A DNA stretch of 64,000 nucleotides from JAHDHW01 sp965220465 (GCA_965220465.1 CBDCPZ010000022.1:1-64000); one strand, 5' to 3'; numbered from the stretch's first letter, positions 1-10,282 are shown. Notes: generated by a model not told the origin, from the letters alone. Made by a program: numbers and translations.

Positions 1-498
1 GGTCAATGTAAGTGGATTGTAAGAAGTATTGTCAAACCCAACAGGGAAAGTAAAGGTGTCCATATTCTTTTTGACCAATCGGCCAGTGCTGTCAGTGACT
101 ACAAAACGGCTGGAACTGAATCCTGAGATAATTGCTGAATTTCCGAAAACCAAATCAGAAGAATCCACTTCCAACGTATTGCCATCGGCTGCAAACTCAA
201 GCTGACCGAAAATCAAAAGATCATCTTTTAAACTGACTTTTTGGTTGGAGGATTTGTTGATTTTGAGATGATAAAGCGTTGCTCCGCCGCTTTGGAGGGT
301 GTTCGAAGAAGTTCCGGTAAAAGTTACCGTAGCACCAGATCCTTCAAAATTGCTTTCATTAACAAAGTCGGTATTGTTTAAAATGATATGGGTTGGGCCA
401 GTTACTTTTACATTTCCTCCAGCCACTTTAAAAGTGTTTTGGCTGAAACTCAGCGTGGAAAAAAGAGAAGCTATAATTAAGAAAATTAACTTATTCAT
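1..498 (-). CDS. Secreted surface protein, N-terminal part only
   Basis: This is an open frame of 166 codons that begins at an ATG at 496-498 and runs off the left edge of the window, so only the N-terminus is visible. The first about 19 residues (MNKLIFLIIASLFSTLSFSQ) form a clear signal peptide ending in a typical Bacteroidota SFSQ cleavage context. After it come short beta-rich segments rich in N, G, S and T (for example GGNVKVTGPTHI and NFEGSGATVTFTG), which resemble the start of large secreted proteins that carry a T9SS sorting tail. No catalytic motif is visible in this part. It lies 21 bp downstream of the broken S74 gene on the same strand and may have been part of the same surface-protein cluster. 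The function is unknown because the C-terminus is outside the window. Confidence 0.75.
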   Translation of the reverse strand, partial: MNKLIFLIIASLFSTLSFSQNTFKVAGGNVKVTGPTHIILNNTDFVNESNFEGSGATVTFTGTSSNTLQSGGATLYHLKINKSSNQKVSLKDDLLIFGQLEFAADGNTLEVDSSDLVFGNSAIISGFSSSRFVVTDSTGRLVKKNMDTFTFPVGFDNTSYNPLTLT

Positions 499-519
499 GA
501 TATTGATTTTATAAACTCA

Positions 520-2827
520 TTATTTATTTTGTACCCTTAATTCATCAGTTTGCAATTGTTGAATCATCGTCTTTAGTTCAGCTACTTCAGATTCGATGCT
601 TTCCAATTGAATGATTTTGGAATTCATATTTTCATTATCTGCTTTCAAGGCATCGATAACCTCTTGCTGTTCCTGTATGGCTTTGACCAGGACGGAGGTA
701 AGCAGGCCATAAGCGACTCCTTTTTCTCCGTCTTCGCCACTGACTACTTCCGGAATGACGGTTTCTATTTCCTGTGCGATAAATCCAATACTAGCTGTAC
801 TGTCGGCTTTGTAGTGATAGGCGGTGGGGCGTAATTCCATCAGATCTGCCAAGCCATAGGGTAGATCGGTGATTGCATATTTTTTGGAGCGATCAGAAGC
901 GTTGGTCCATACACCTCCGCTAGTGACGTGAGCACCACTTCCCATATGTAGGGGATGCGCGGGGGTATCTGTCCCGATCCCTACTTTATCTCCGATGACG
1001 TTTAAAACTCTGATAATCATCAAAGGTGTAGACTTTAAAATAAAAATCCCAGTCTGGACTATTACCTGATCTGCCTCCTGAATATGGGTTTCCATTCCTA
1101 AATGTTAAATATTCTAATGCTCGAAAAACCTATTGTATAGATTTCTCCATCTGATAAAATAATATCCCCGGAGAAAGTAATGGTATTCCATGATAAGCGG
1201 TTGGATTAGAAAGTAGTAGCGGTACCCAATAAAGTACCACCCGTCCCCTCTCCTTGATAAATTGAAAAGTCATAACTAACATCAAGGTATTTGCTCATAA
1301 AAAATAGTTCTACGTGATCTAATTTACCATCCTTAGTAGCCGTAAAAGATTGCCAATCAGGAATTGATACGTCATGCTGATTCCGAAACTCTCATTTGCA
1401 TAAATTCAGCATTCAAGCCAGAGGTGTTTTCATAGGCGGTTGTAGCTTGAAAATCTCCACTTAGCTCTACTTTACCGTCACCATTAATTCGCATGACTTC
1501 TTCGGTATCAAATAATTTGGTGCCCGGTGCATTATTTTTTACATAAAACTGAATTGGCCTGTTATTGGCGGCCATTATTTGCATGCCACCATAATTCCGT
1601 GCCTCCGTAATTTCTATCTGACTGGATACCTGTGACAGCATGTGGATTGGTTCCATACGAAAAATACATCCCAGCGGGGTTATTATATGTCTGCACTTCG
1701 TATCATAATACCAAAGGTGTCAGCTCCCACATCAATGGCTAATTTGGCATCTGTGAAGATCTGTGCCAATACCCACATTTCCTAAACTGTCAATGAGCAT
1801 TGCCTCCGAGCCACCGACGTCAAAGCGGATCATGTCTTCATCTGCACTTTCTTCTACCTGTATTTTTGTATCGTTGTCGGCATCCTGGATGGTACCTGCG
1901 ATGTAGTTAATCCAGGATAAATTGCCTGCTCCATCCGTTTTTAAAACCTGGTTTGCTGTCCCGTCAATGGTAGGCAATGAAAAAGCATCATTGATATTTA
2001 ATGTACCATTGATCCGAATCAAGGCTATTGTCAAACTCTCCATAAAGCAAGGGAGTTGCTGCATCAGAATTATGAATGACTAGGCGGTTGGATACGTCAG
2101 GAAGATAGTTGCCTGCTTTGTATCCCAGGAACACATTTCCGGAACCATTTATCCACCCCGTTCCGGTCCCGACGAAGGTATTGTTTGAACCATTATTACT
2201 ATTACCTGCCGTATATCCTAAAAAGGTATTGTCACTTCCCGTGCTGTTTATCACACCGGTTAGGCCTCCCAGAAAGGTGTTACCACTTCCACTGATTTTA
2301 TTTGAACCAGCATCAATACCCATAAAAATATTGTTGAAGCCAGTCTGAAAATAATTTCCCGCACCTTGTCCGATAAACACGCTTTGGTTAGCGTTCAAAA
2401 ATTCCAATTGGGTGAAATCATTTGCGTTCTGCTTGAGCCTCATTTTTTCCGTTCCTGCGACATCGAAACGGATAATATCCTCGTCAGGACTTTCTTCTAC
2501 CTGGATTTTTGTATCGTTATCTGCATCACTTATTGTGTGAACAACATTATTTATAAGCTCCTGCCAGCCAACTGTTTGGTGAAACCAAAAACTCTCTGTG
2601 TCTGTATCAAAGACAAGTAATCCAAGAGCAGGGTTATTGATTGTGGTCCGTTGAGCCGAAGTCATTCTTGGTATCAACATTCCTTTATCTGTACTGCTGA
2701 TATCAAGCATAGCAGAAGCATCAGGATCGCTGTTGTCCGTATTGATACCGACCTGGGCATTCAGCGATTGAAAACAAATTGTTAGGAACATACCTATTAA
2801 GCCAATTATGAACGTTATTTTTTTCAT
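520..2827 (-). pseudogene. Frameshifted surface protein with S74 (endosialidase-chaperone) C-terminus
   Basis: Four separate reading frames on the minus strand together make one protein resembling the intact neighbour at 2853-5069. The first (1988-2827) has a signal peptide, the VGINTDNSDPDASAMLDISS head and a repeated SGNTFLGG-type segment. A continuing frame (1732-2064) takes over after an apparent one-base gain near 2019-2024. Further breaks are seen near 1758 (GIGTDL should continue as TDAKLAID), near 1706 (stops TAA TAA), near 1615, near 1380, at an in-frame TAA near 1215 and near 1040. The last piece (520-1095) carries an S74 intramolecular chaperone (SDRSKKYAITDLPYGLADL, then a coiled coil). 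In phage tail spikes this domain trimerises the fibre and usually cleaves itself off. At least six disruptions make a single intact product very unlikely. Clustered sequencing errors are the main alternative. Confidence 0.8.
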
Positions 2828-2852
2828 GATGGTAGTTTCGAATATTAAAAAA

Positions 2853-5069
2853 TTATTGATTTGTGCTAGCCGTCGATTGAAGCAATGATTTAATTTGGGC
2901 TACTTCCTGAGCTAGTTCTTTGACTTTGGCACTATCAGCTTTGAGTTGCTCATTTTCAGTTTTTAGTTCGGTGATCTGCTGTTGTAAAGCCCGGATCGCT
3001 TCTACGTACATCGCATCATAAGTACCATAAGCGGTTTGTAGGTAGCCGAGGGCATCTTCTTCTACCAGGCTGGGAAAGACTTGCTGTATATTTTGTGCGG
3101 TAAAGCCATATTGTATTCCGTCTGGTCGCTGAGTACCCGTTTTGTCATCGGCCCATTCATAAGTGACACCTTGAAGGGAAAGTAGCTTTTGTAAAACTTG
3201 CTCGGAGTTGAGTTGACGGATGTTCGTTTTGAGCCGGGCATCGGAGTTGGCGAGCCAGTCTCCGGCGGAAGATTTGGAGGCGTTGCCTTCCACTTCCAAT
3301 AGGTTGGTGGTGGCTGTCCGGCCAATGCCCACCTTGCCATCGCCATTGATACGCATGGCTTCTTCGGTATCAAAGAGGCCAGTCCCGGTAGCATTCTTTT
3401 TAACGTAAAATTGAATAGGCCGGCCATTGGCGGCCATCAATTGCATACCACCATTTCCGCCACTTCCATAATCTGCATCAGACTGGACGCCCACCACAGC
3501 ATCTGGATTTGTTCCATAAGAAAAATACATTCCGGCAGTATTGTCTACTGCAGCACTTCTGATCATGATGCCGAAGGTGTCGGCTCCCACATCGATGGCC
3601 AGCTTTGCATCGGTGAGTTCTGTACCGATACCAACATTGCCTGAGCTATCTATCAGCATCGCTTCCGAACCCGCTACATCAAAACGAATATGATCTTCAT
3701 CGTTAATCTGTTCTACCTGTATTTTGGTATCTGAATCAGAATCTTTTAATTCCGGGAAAGCATTATGAGTCCCTTCTGATGCCTGAAGCTCACCAGTAAA
3801 AGGATCTACGCTGATCATTAGTGGACGACAACTTAGTTGAACTACTCTTAACACATCATCAGCCTCATCAGTAATATAGGCATAGTTGTCTTCAATAGCG
3901 ATTCCTACGGGGATTGAGCCCAATTCAATTTGAGGACCGAGGGTAGGTGTACTAACGTCACTAACGTCAACAATTTGCAATTTGGTTGGGTCAAGGTTTC
4001 CGTCAAATGCGACATAAGCATAATTTCCTGAAACCGCCAACGCTGAGTTTCCAAAAAGACCGCTGGGTAACTGAACTTCTCCTGTTAAAACTAAATCATC
4101 ATTATTATTATATTCATAAATTTTTAAATCTTCTTCAAGGACGATATAAACATGAGAGTTATAGACCTTTATTAGCCTAGGATATCCGTAGGTAGTATAA
4201 TAATCAACGTAGTAGGGAGCAGCAGGGTTACTTATATCTACTTGAGTTAATTCATGCTCCGTGTTATCGATAATAAAGGCATAAGAATCTAAAATTACAA
4301 TATCCACTAGCAGGTCTAAATCAAAATATAAATTCCCGACATAGCTTGGATTTGTAGGCAGACTTGTGTCAAATATTCTTAAATACCCATCTGCACCGTC
4401 CACAACATACACATATGCTCCTGATACAGCCAATGCTGTAGGAGTCCCCCCTGCTCCTGTACTTCCTTCTACACTTAGATTGTTGGGATCACTAACATCA
4501 ATTATTTTCAGATCATTGTTGTTATCATCAATTACATAGGCATAGTTGCCAGATACTGCGATATCAACTGGGAGTGGTCCAATTCCAATACTTCCAATTA
4601 AAACAGGATTGTTCGGATCACCAACGTCGTAAATTTTTAAATCATCTGAATCCGAATCAATGATATATACTTTCGATCCTACTTTATCCATGGCTCTTGT
4701 TTCTGTTCCTATTGCTGTTTCATTTACAATATTCAAACAATCAAAATCTAGTTGGTAAGTACTAAATAGATCATTGCCATTGATCAGTTGATTGCGGTTG
4801 TGTATTTCAATCCATTGATTATTGTCAAAATACCAAAAGCTTTCAGTAGAAAGGTCAAATACCATGAGGCCATCTGCAGGATTATTGATGGCTTCTCTTT
4901 CTATAGAAGACATTCTCGGAGTGAGCATCCCTTTGTCCGTGCTTTTTACATCCAGCATGGCTGAAGGATTCGGATTGCTATTATCCGTATTGATGCCAAC
5001 TTGTGCACTAAGTGAAAAGTGAGCAAAAAGAAACAAGGTTAGAGCGAGAATAAATAACTTATTTTTCAT
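2853..5069 (-). CDS. Secreted LVIVD-propeller protein with S74 chaperone C-terminus
   Basis: A protein of about 738 residues. An in-frame ATG also exists at 5126, but the ATG at 5067-5069 is preferred: it is followed at once by the signal peptide MKNKLFILALTLFLFAHFSL, and the upstream start would overlap the preceding gene. Order of parts: signal peptide; VGINTDNSNPNPSAMLDVKS head seen in many Bacteroidota fibre-like proteins; about residues 130-410 with repeated units such as VSGNYAYVIDDNNNDLKIID, typical of LVIVD beta-propeller repeats; a region with GTELTDAKLAIDVG and MRINGDGKVGIG; and a C-terminal S74 domain starting at SDARLKTNIRQLNSEQ with a final coiled coil. S74 domains are trimerising, usually self-cleaving chaperones. 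The likely product is a secreted trimeric surface fibre; the ligand is unknown. It is the intact paralogue of the broken gene downstream. Confidence 0.8.
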   Translation of the reverse strand: MKNKLFILALTLFLFAHFSLSAQVGINTDNSNPNPSAMLDVKSTDKGMLTPRMSSIEREAINNPADGLMVFDLSTESFWYFDNNQWIEIHNRNQLINGNDLFSTYQLDFDCLNIVNETAIGTETRAMDKVGSKVYIIDSDSDDLKIYDVGDPNNPVLIGSIGIGPLPVDIAVSGNYAYVIDDNNNDLKIIDVSDPNNLSVEGSTGAGGTPTALAVSGAYVYVVDGADGYLRIFDTSLPTNPSYVGNLYFDLDLLVDIVILDSYAFIIDNTEHELTQVDISNPAAPYYVDYYTTYGYPRLIKVYNSHVYIVLEEDLKIYEYNNNDDLVLTGEVQLPSGLFGNSALAVSGNYAYVAFDGNLDPTKLQIVDVSDVSTPTLGPQIELGSIPVGIAIEDNYAYITDEADDVLRVVQLSCRPLMISVDPFTGELQASEGTHNAFPELKDSDSDTKIQVEQINDEDHIRFDVAGSEAMLIDSSGNVGIGTELTDAKLAIDVGADTFGIMIRSAAVDNTAGMYFSYGTNPDAVVGVQSDADYGSGGNGGMQLMAANGRPIQFYVKKNATGTGLFDTEEAMRINGDGKVGIGRTATTNLLEVEGNASKSSAGDWLANSDARLKTNIRQLNSEQVLQKLLSLQGVTYEWADDKTGTQRPDGIQYGFTAQNIQQVFPSLVEEDALGYLQTAYGTYDAMYVEAIRALQQQITELKTENEQLKADSAKVKELAQEVAQIKSLLQSTASTNQ

Positions 5070-5101
5070 TTTATAAAAATTTAAATGATGTTTAATTTTA
5101 T

Positions 5102-5704
5102 TTATGAAGTTTGCTGATGGAGCCATTCGGTTAACTGAGGTAGTGCCAGATCAACCAGGAGCCTTTTGGCTGTATTAAAATTTTCTTTTTTGATAATACT
5201 ATTTGCATAAAAACCTGTCAGGATGGCTTTGAAGCCTTGCACTAATAGTTGATGCGTAATCTTTTCCTGGCACTTTGTCAAAAAGTGAAGCGCATCCAAT
5301 ACGACCAATGGCCGGGTCCCGATCATTTCCTGGCGAGTATAAAAAGTTTTCCAAAAGGAATCATCAAGGGAGAAAACCGAACCGAGTATGCGTTGCGCCT
5401 CTTGTTCATAAATTCGAGCAGCCTGGAATTGTAAAGTATCGGATTGACGTTCTACTTTGTCCTTCTGGATCATTAAAAGATGAAAAGCAGCTAAGCTGTA
5501 TTGTTCTATTTGAATGATTTTGTCGAGCACTATTGTCTCGATCTTGGGAAAACAAGCTGCTGCTATAATTGTGATGGGGCAATCAATTCCACCTTGCATA
5601 TACTTTTCCGCAGCGGTCAACAAATCTCTTTCTTTCCAGGAAAAAGGAGATTCTTTTATGGCAATTATGCGGTTGTTATTTGGTATCCATGATTTGGCGC
5701 TCAT
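5102..5704 (-). CDS. Uncharacterised 200-residue protein
   Basis: I do not recognise a family. The protein starts MSAKSWIPNNNRIIAIKES, has no signal peptide and no membrane segment, and appears mostly alpha-helical with many leucines, isoleucines and alanines (for example CPITIIAAACFPKIETIVLD and LAAFHLLMIQKDKVE). It ends in LPQLTEWLHQQTS. It sits between the large sensor/regulator gene upstream and the LVIVD/S74 surface protein downstream on the same strand. The gap to the downstream start is about 32 bp, so the two are probably co-transcribed. A cytoplasmic accessory role for the surface protein is possible, but nothing in the sequence proves it. Confidence 0.6.
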   Translation of the reverse strand: MSAKSWIPNNNRIIAIKESPFSWKERDLLTAAEKYMQGGIDCPITIIAAACFPKIETIVLDKIIQIEQYSLAAFHLLMIQKDKVERQSDTLQFQAARIYEQEAQRILGSVFSLDDSFWKTFYTRQEMIGTRPLVVLDALHFLTKCQEKITHQLLVQGFKAILTGFYANSIIKKENFNTAKRLLVDLALPQLTEWLHQQTS

Positions 5705-5873
5705 CGAAAAATATTTTTAACTATAAATTGATGATACAAAGATGAGCGGGTTCTGCGCCGATGGCTTCAGGCCATGGTTTTTTGACTACAGATTATGGTT
5801 TTTTTGAAGAAAAAAAACTTCAGGTTATGTTTCTTAAGGAAATGAGATGATTGCAAAAACAACTGATAATCAG

Positions 5874-8800
5874 TTATTTACGAGTCTCATTTGGACGGCT
5901 TCCGAAAGTTTCAAAAAAAACATCGGAAAAATAAACGGGAGAGGAAAAACCAACTTCATAAGCGATTTCAGACACGTTTAGGTCGGAGGTTTTTAATAAT
6001 TTTTGTGCATGATGCAGGCGAATGGAGCGGATATAAATGGAAGGAGATTGTCCGGTGAGGGCTTTCACTTTTTTATAAATCTGGCTACGGCTCATTCCTA
6101 GTCCGCGGATCAACTGTGTCATTCCAATATCACTATTGGAAAGATCCGCTTCGATAATGGCCCGGATTTTTAGTAGGAAGGCATCTTCTTTTTCCAGTTG
6201 AAGCTCAGGGGGAGCAACGGAAGTGTTGGTGGTTTCAGCATCTTGTGTCAATGGCTCCAGGTGAGCAAATCGAGTTTGAAGTTTTTTCCGTAATTCGAGT
6301 TGGCTACGGAGTATGATCAGCAGTTCGTCCTTATGAAAGGGTTTTTGAAGATAAGCATCAGCCCCCCGTTGCAGTCCTTCCAAACGAGATTCGAAATCGG
6401 CTTTAGCAGTCAACAGGACGATAGGAATATGACTTGTTCGTTCATCCGTTTTCAAAGTTTGGCAGACTTCGAAGCCATCCTTTTCAGGCATCATGACATC
6501 ACTCACGATCAAGTCCGGAATATGCTCAATTGCTTTTTCAATTCCTTCTGCGCCATTCATTGCAATTTCAATAGCATAATAATCCTTTAAACAACTAATC
6601 AAATAATGGATGACATCCGCATTGTCTTCTATAAGTAAGGCCGTAGGTTTTTCATCTTCATTATCAGAAACCGTAGCAGTTGTATCTTTTAGATGAGTAG
6701 CAGAAGATAAATTGGATAGCATCGAAGCATCCGCTCCTGGTAGTACTTTGTTCTCCTGTTCAATTTTAGCCAGCTTAGTGATCGGTAATTGAATAGTAAA
6801 AGTTGTGCCTTCACCTTTTACACTGTTAACATTTATTTCACCACCCATGGCTTTGATCAATTCGTAAACAAGGGTAAGGCCGATTCCGGTCCCTTCGCCA
6901 CGGCGCGTAGAACTATCATCCACCTGGTAGAAACGATTGAAGATATGTGCTAACTGTTCTTTGGGAATGCCAATGCCCGTATCCTTTACTTTTAAAATAA
7001 ATTCTTGCTCGGACCCTTTTAATAGTTGAACATAAATGTCCCCTCCTTCCGGGGTGAATTTAATGGCATTGGATAAGAGATTGGAATAGATCCGGGTGAT
7101 TTTTTCGGGATCAAAATCCATGATGAGTTTTGGCTCATCAGACAAAAAGTGAAGGTTCAATTCTTGCAATTCTGCAAAACTTTTGAGGGATTCAGTCAAA
7201 TAGCGAAGATGACGAACGATATCGCCTTGTATTTTTTGTATTGTAATTTGACCTGATTCCAGTTTCCTTAAATCCAACATTTGATTGACCAAATTGAGCA
7301 GTTGATCACTATTGCGTTTGATGAGGTTTTTAGCATCGTCATCACCTTTCATACTTTCTGCCATACCGGAAATAACGGTCAGCGGAGTACGAAACTCATG
7401 CGTAATATTTGTGTATAATTTCGATTTGGCCAAATCCAGTTCTTTTAGTCGCTCTGCTTCGCGTTGTTCCATTTCAACCTGATGGCGTAATTGAAATCGT
7501 CTTTTTTGAAATTTTAAAAATTGCCAAAACCCAAGACCTATGAGTGCCAGATAAATTAGATAAGCCAGATTACTGCGATACCAGGGTGGCTGAATAATGA
7601 TGTCAAGGGTACGAATTTGGTTGCTCCAAACTCCGTCTCCGTTTGCTGCACTAATTTTGAAAGTATAACTTCCGGGAGAAAGATTGAGGTACTGTGCTTT
7701 ATTCTCTGTCGATTGGTGCGCCCATTCTTGTTCGGCTCCTTCTAAATAATATTTAAATTGATTTTTTCCGGGAGCTGTAAATTCGAGCGCAGAAAAGGTC
7801 AAGTTAACGCTGTTTTTTGAAAAGGGAAGTGTGATGGATTGGGTGTACTCGACGCTTTCATTTAGAATAGCTGAGCTATCCCGAATATCGACTCGTGCAT
7901 TATTAATATCTAAACCAGTAATTCGAACTGCCGGAGCATGTGGATTATCTTTTAAATCTTTTGGGTGAAAAACATTTAACCCGTTTATACCTCCAAACAT
8001 TAATGCTCCATTCGGAGTTTTTCCATAAGTATAGGTATTAAATTCGTTACTTTGCATACCATCTTCTTCCGTGAAATTTCGAATGATTCCTGTATTTGGT
8101 GTATAGCGGATGATCCCTTTATTCGAACTCATCCAGATATTACCTTCGTCGTCATTTAATACCGCATAAATTACATCATTGGGCAATCCATTTTTAGTAT
8201 TCAAATAATCGAACTTCATAGTTTGTGTATTCAGACGATGCAAGCCACCACCCTTAGTTCCGATCCAAAGGATGTCAGGATTTTCGGGATCAACCAGCAA
8301 ACTGGCACAAACTGAGCTACGCAATCCTTTTTTGACCAAATCGAAGGTGAGGTTATTTTCTGTAGGTTTTGCTCGCACCAAACCTTCTGAAGTGCCGATC
8401 CATATGTTTCCATTTGCTGTTTGAGCGGTATAAAAAATGAAAGGTGGGATATCTTCGAATAAATTAAATTGGAAAGTTTTGTGCTGCTTCGTTAAAGGAT
8501 CATATTGAATGATAAAATTGGAATGGGTAAGGAGTAGCTTTGAATCAGAACTCTTTAGAATGCTTAATTTACTTTCGTTCCAGTAAGTGTCCAGGTTAAA
8601 TTTTATTATTTCTTTGAGTTGTTTTTCCTCATATTGGAAAAGTGTTAAAGCATATTTTTCTTCTGTCTCGGTAATTTTTTCAATGACTGCTAACCAACCG
8701 GATTGAGGACCATCTTTTAACCAATACAATCGATCAATAATCCTGGTTTGGGCTAGTTGATGGACACTTTTTAATATGTCATTTTCTCCCTGTTTATAAT

Positions 8801-9938
8801 AACTGATAGATCTGGGATGATGGTAAAATATTTCACCAGGACTAGAAGAAAACAAGCGATTATACACTGATTTTCCCGATTGGTAAGTTTGGACTTTTAA
8901 TTTTCTTGGACTAATTTTTTTAACTCCAAACCCTCCTGTCCCGACCCAAATGATGCCGGACCTGTCTTTTATCCAGGAAATTCCTCCTGCTTTTAAATTC
9001 TTTACAGTGAAAAGCGCATCACTTTTATTTAGCTTTGTTTTAGAGGCAATCGTTGCTGCATCAAATATCAACAATTCATAGCTGTCTTTATCTTGTAACC
9101 ATATGCGGTCAGCGTCTTTTTCATAGAAATAAAATGGTGAAAATTTTAAATCCGTTTCCAATACCTCCCACTTTCCATTTATCTGTAAATTAATACGCTG
9201 AACCATACTGCCTTCATCAGATAATTGGAAACTAATGGAAGGGCTAATTATCTTAACATTATTAAATTGTTGGTCAGTAGAACCTAAATCAAAAGGCTCT
9301 AGTTTATGGTTGTTCTCATTAAGCTTCGAGAGTTTTGTTCCTTTTTTTATAAAAATGTTTCCATCATAGTTTGTTGATATTTGGTCGACTGCACCAACAA
9401 CTACCTTTTGAGTTACTTGTTCTAAAATTGATTCATTGTTGTGGAGTTCTTTCCAAAACTGCTCTGGAAATGTTACCTCAATAAGTTGATTTTTTGCAAT
9501 CGTTATTATCCAAAATTTGTTTGCAGATCCTTTTTTTATGGCTTTGATAAAAACAAAAGGCTCGGTTTGATCAGATTTTATTGGAATTTTGTAAAACCGT
9601 TTGCTTCTTTTGTGAAATAAATTCAATGTCGCACCATAGGTTCCTACAAGTAAAAAATCACCTTCTTCATGAATCGTACTGATCCAGTCATTTGAAATGG
9701 AATAAGGGTCGGTTGTGTCATGTGTAAATACTTCAAACGCCTCTCCATCGTAGCGATTCAATCCGTTTTTTGTTCCGATCCACATAAATCCTTCTCTATC
9801 CTGATGTAAAGCTGATACATACCCTTGCGATAAGCCATCATTGATGGTAAGCGATTGAGGTTCAACAATTGTCTGAGCAAAATTGTCGACAACCAATAGA
9901 AAGCAAGAAATCCAAATAATAAGCCTTATGGGACGCAT
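5874..9938 (-). CDS. Hybrid two-component sensor kinase/response regulator with AraC output
   Basis: A 1354-residue one-protein signalling system. Visible order: signal peptide (MRPIRLIIWISCFLLVVDNF); a periplasmic two-component-regulator beta-propeller with repeats of the DREGFMWIGTKNGLNRYD and DDEGNIWMSSNKGIIRY kind; a Y_Y_Y domain (KYYLEGAEQEWAHQS, then LSPGSYTFKISAANGDGVWS); a membrane segment near residues 785-805; a histidine kinase with phospho-acceptor His847 (THEFRTPLTVISG) and ATP-binding motifs (DTGIGIPKEQL, GEGTGIGLTL); a receiver with Asp1147 (LIVSDVMMPEKDG); and a C-terminal AraC-type helix-turn-helix (GMSRSQIYKKVKALTG, VSEIAYEVGFSSPVYFSDVF). In Bacteroidetes such proteins sense extracellular compounds, often glycans, and activate nearby genes. 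The same-strand surface-protein genes downstream are plausible targets, though no polysaccharide-utilisation locus is visible here. Confidence 0.93.
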   Translation of the reverse strand: MRPIRLIIWISCFLLVVDNFAQTIVEPQSLTINDGLSQGYVSALHQDREGFMWIGTKNGLNRYDGEAFEVFTHDTTDPYSISNDWISTIHEEGDFLLVGTYGATLNLFHKRSKRFYKIPIKSDQTEPFVFIKAIKKGSANKFWIITIAKNQLIEVTFPEQFWKELHNNESILEQVTQKVVVGAVDQISTNYDGNIFIKKGTKLSKLNENNHKLEPFDLGSTDQQFNNVKIISPSISFQLSDEGSMVQRINLQINGKWEVLETDLKFSPFYFYEKDADRIWLQDKDSYELLIFDAATIASKTKLNKSDALFTVKNLKAGGISWIKDRSGIIWVGTGGFGVKKISPRKLKVQTYQSGKSVYNRLFSSSPGEIFYHHPRSISYYKQGENDILKSVHQLAQTRIIDRLYWLKDGPQSGWLAVIEKITETEEKYALTLFQYEEKQLKEIIKFNLDTYWNESKLSILKSSDSKLLLTHSNFIIQYDPLTKQHKTFQFNLFEDIPPFIFYTAQTANGNIWIGTSEGLVRAKPTENNLTFDLVKKGLRSSVCASLLVDPENPDILWIGTKGGGLHRLNTQTMKFDYLNTKNGLPNDVIYAVLNDDEGNIWMSSNKGIIRYTPNTGIIRNFTEEDGMQSNEFNTYTYGKTPNGALMFGGINGLNVFHPKDLKDNPHAPAVRITGLDINNARVDIRDSSAILNESVEYTQSITLPFSKNSVNLTFSALEFTAPGKNQFKYYLEGAEQEWAHQSTENKAQYLNLSPGSYTFKISAANGDGVWSNQIRTLDIIIQPPWYRSNLAYLIYLALIGLGFWQFLKFQKRRFQLRHQVEMEQREAERLKELDLAKSKLYTNITHEFRTPLTVISGMAESMKGDDDAKNLIKRNSDQLLNLVNQMLDLRKLESGQITIQKIQGDIVRHLRYLTESLKSFAELQELNLHFLSDEPKLIMDFDPEKITRIYSNLLSNAIKFTPEGGDIYVQLLKGSEQEFILKVKDTGIGIPKEQLAHIFNRFYQVDDSSTRRGEGTGIGLTLVYELIKAMGGEINVNSVKGEGTTFTIQLPITKLAKIEQENKVLPGADASMLSNLSSATHLKDTTATVSDNEDEKPTALLIEDNADVIHYLISCLKDYYAIEIAMNGAEGIEKAIEHIPDLIVSDVMMPEKDGFEVCQTLKTDERTSHIPIVLLTAKADFESRLEGLQRGADAYLQKPFHKDELLIILRSQLELRKKLQTRFAHLEPLTQDAETTNTSVAPPELQLEKEDAFLLKIRAIIEADLSNSDIGMTQLIRGLGMSRSQIYKKVKALTGQSPSIYIRSIRLHHAQKLLKTSDLNVSEIAYEVGFSSPVYFSDVFFETFGSRPNETRK

Positions 9939-10197
9939 TTTTAGGTAGTTGAGAAAGCTCTAAAATTGAATTTAACAAATCCTGTAGAAAATATTAATTA
10001 TTCAGAGCATATACTATTGACAGTATTCGTATAACATATTTTATTTCTTCCTTTTTAAAAAGTTGCTTAAAGTGGCAAATTAAACTAGTGGTTATAAAGA
10101 TACAGTAAACAGATTTTTTAAATGATATACTTCTTGATAATTAGAGTTGAAATATGTTTACCTTTTTATTCTTTACCTTTAAATAGCTTAAGCATAG

Positions 10198-10241
10198 ATT
10201 CATAATCCGGAGGTCGAGAGTTCAAGTCTCTCTCTCGCTAC
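10198..10241 (+). pseudogene. 3'-half of a tRNA-Met (CAT), att-like remnant
   Basis: The stretch reads as the second half of a tRNA: anticodon loop and 3' anticodon stem (GATTCATAATCCGG), variable loop (AGGTC), a perfect T-arm (GAGAG TTCAAGT CTCTC) and the 3' acceptor strand TCTCGCT plus discriminator A. The expected 5' acceptor (AGCGAGA), D-arm and 5' anticodon stem are absent from the AT-rich sequence just upstream. It is followed by a rho-independent terminator. A 3'-half tRNA with its native terminator is what integration at a tRNA gene leaves at one end of an element. The element would then lie to the left, and the full tRNA copy would be outside this window. Apart from this remnant and the following terminator, I see nothing in 9939-10439. 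Confidence 0.65.
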
Positions 10242-10247
10242 AAAAGA

Positions 10248-10282
10248 AAAAAGCCTGTGACTGATGATCATGGGCTTTTTTG
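10248..10282 (+). terminator. Terminator downstream of the tRNA remnant
   Basis: A hairpin with AAAAAAGCC on the left and GGCTTTTTT on the right, with some wobble pairing in the upper stem, directly follows the tRNA 3' half. It was probably the terminator of the original tRNA transcript. Confidence 0.65.

Noticed and set aside
10150..10241. Complete tRNA-Met gene
   Set aside because: The 5' acceptor strand, D-arm and 5' anticodon stem cannot be found upstream; only the 3' half is present.
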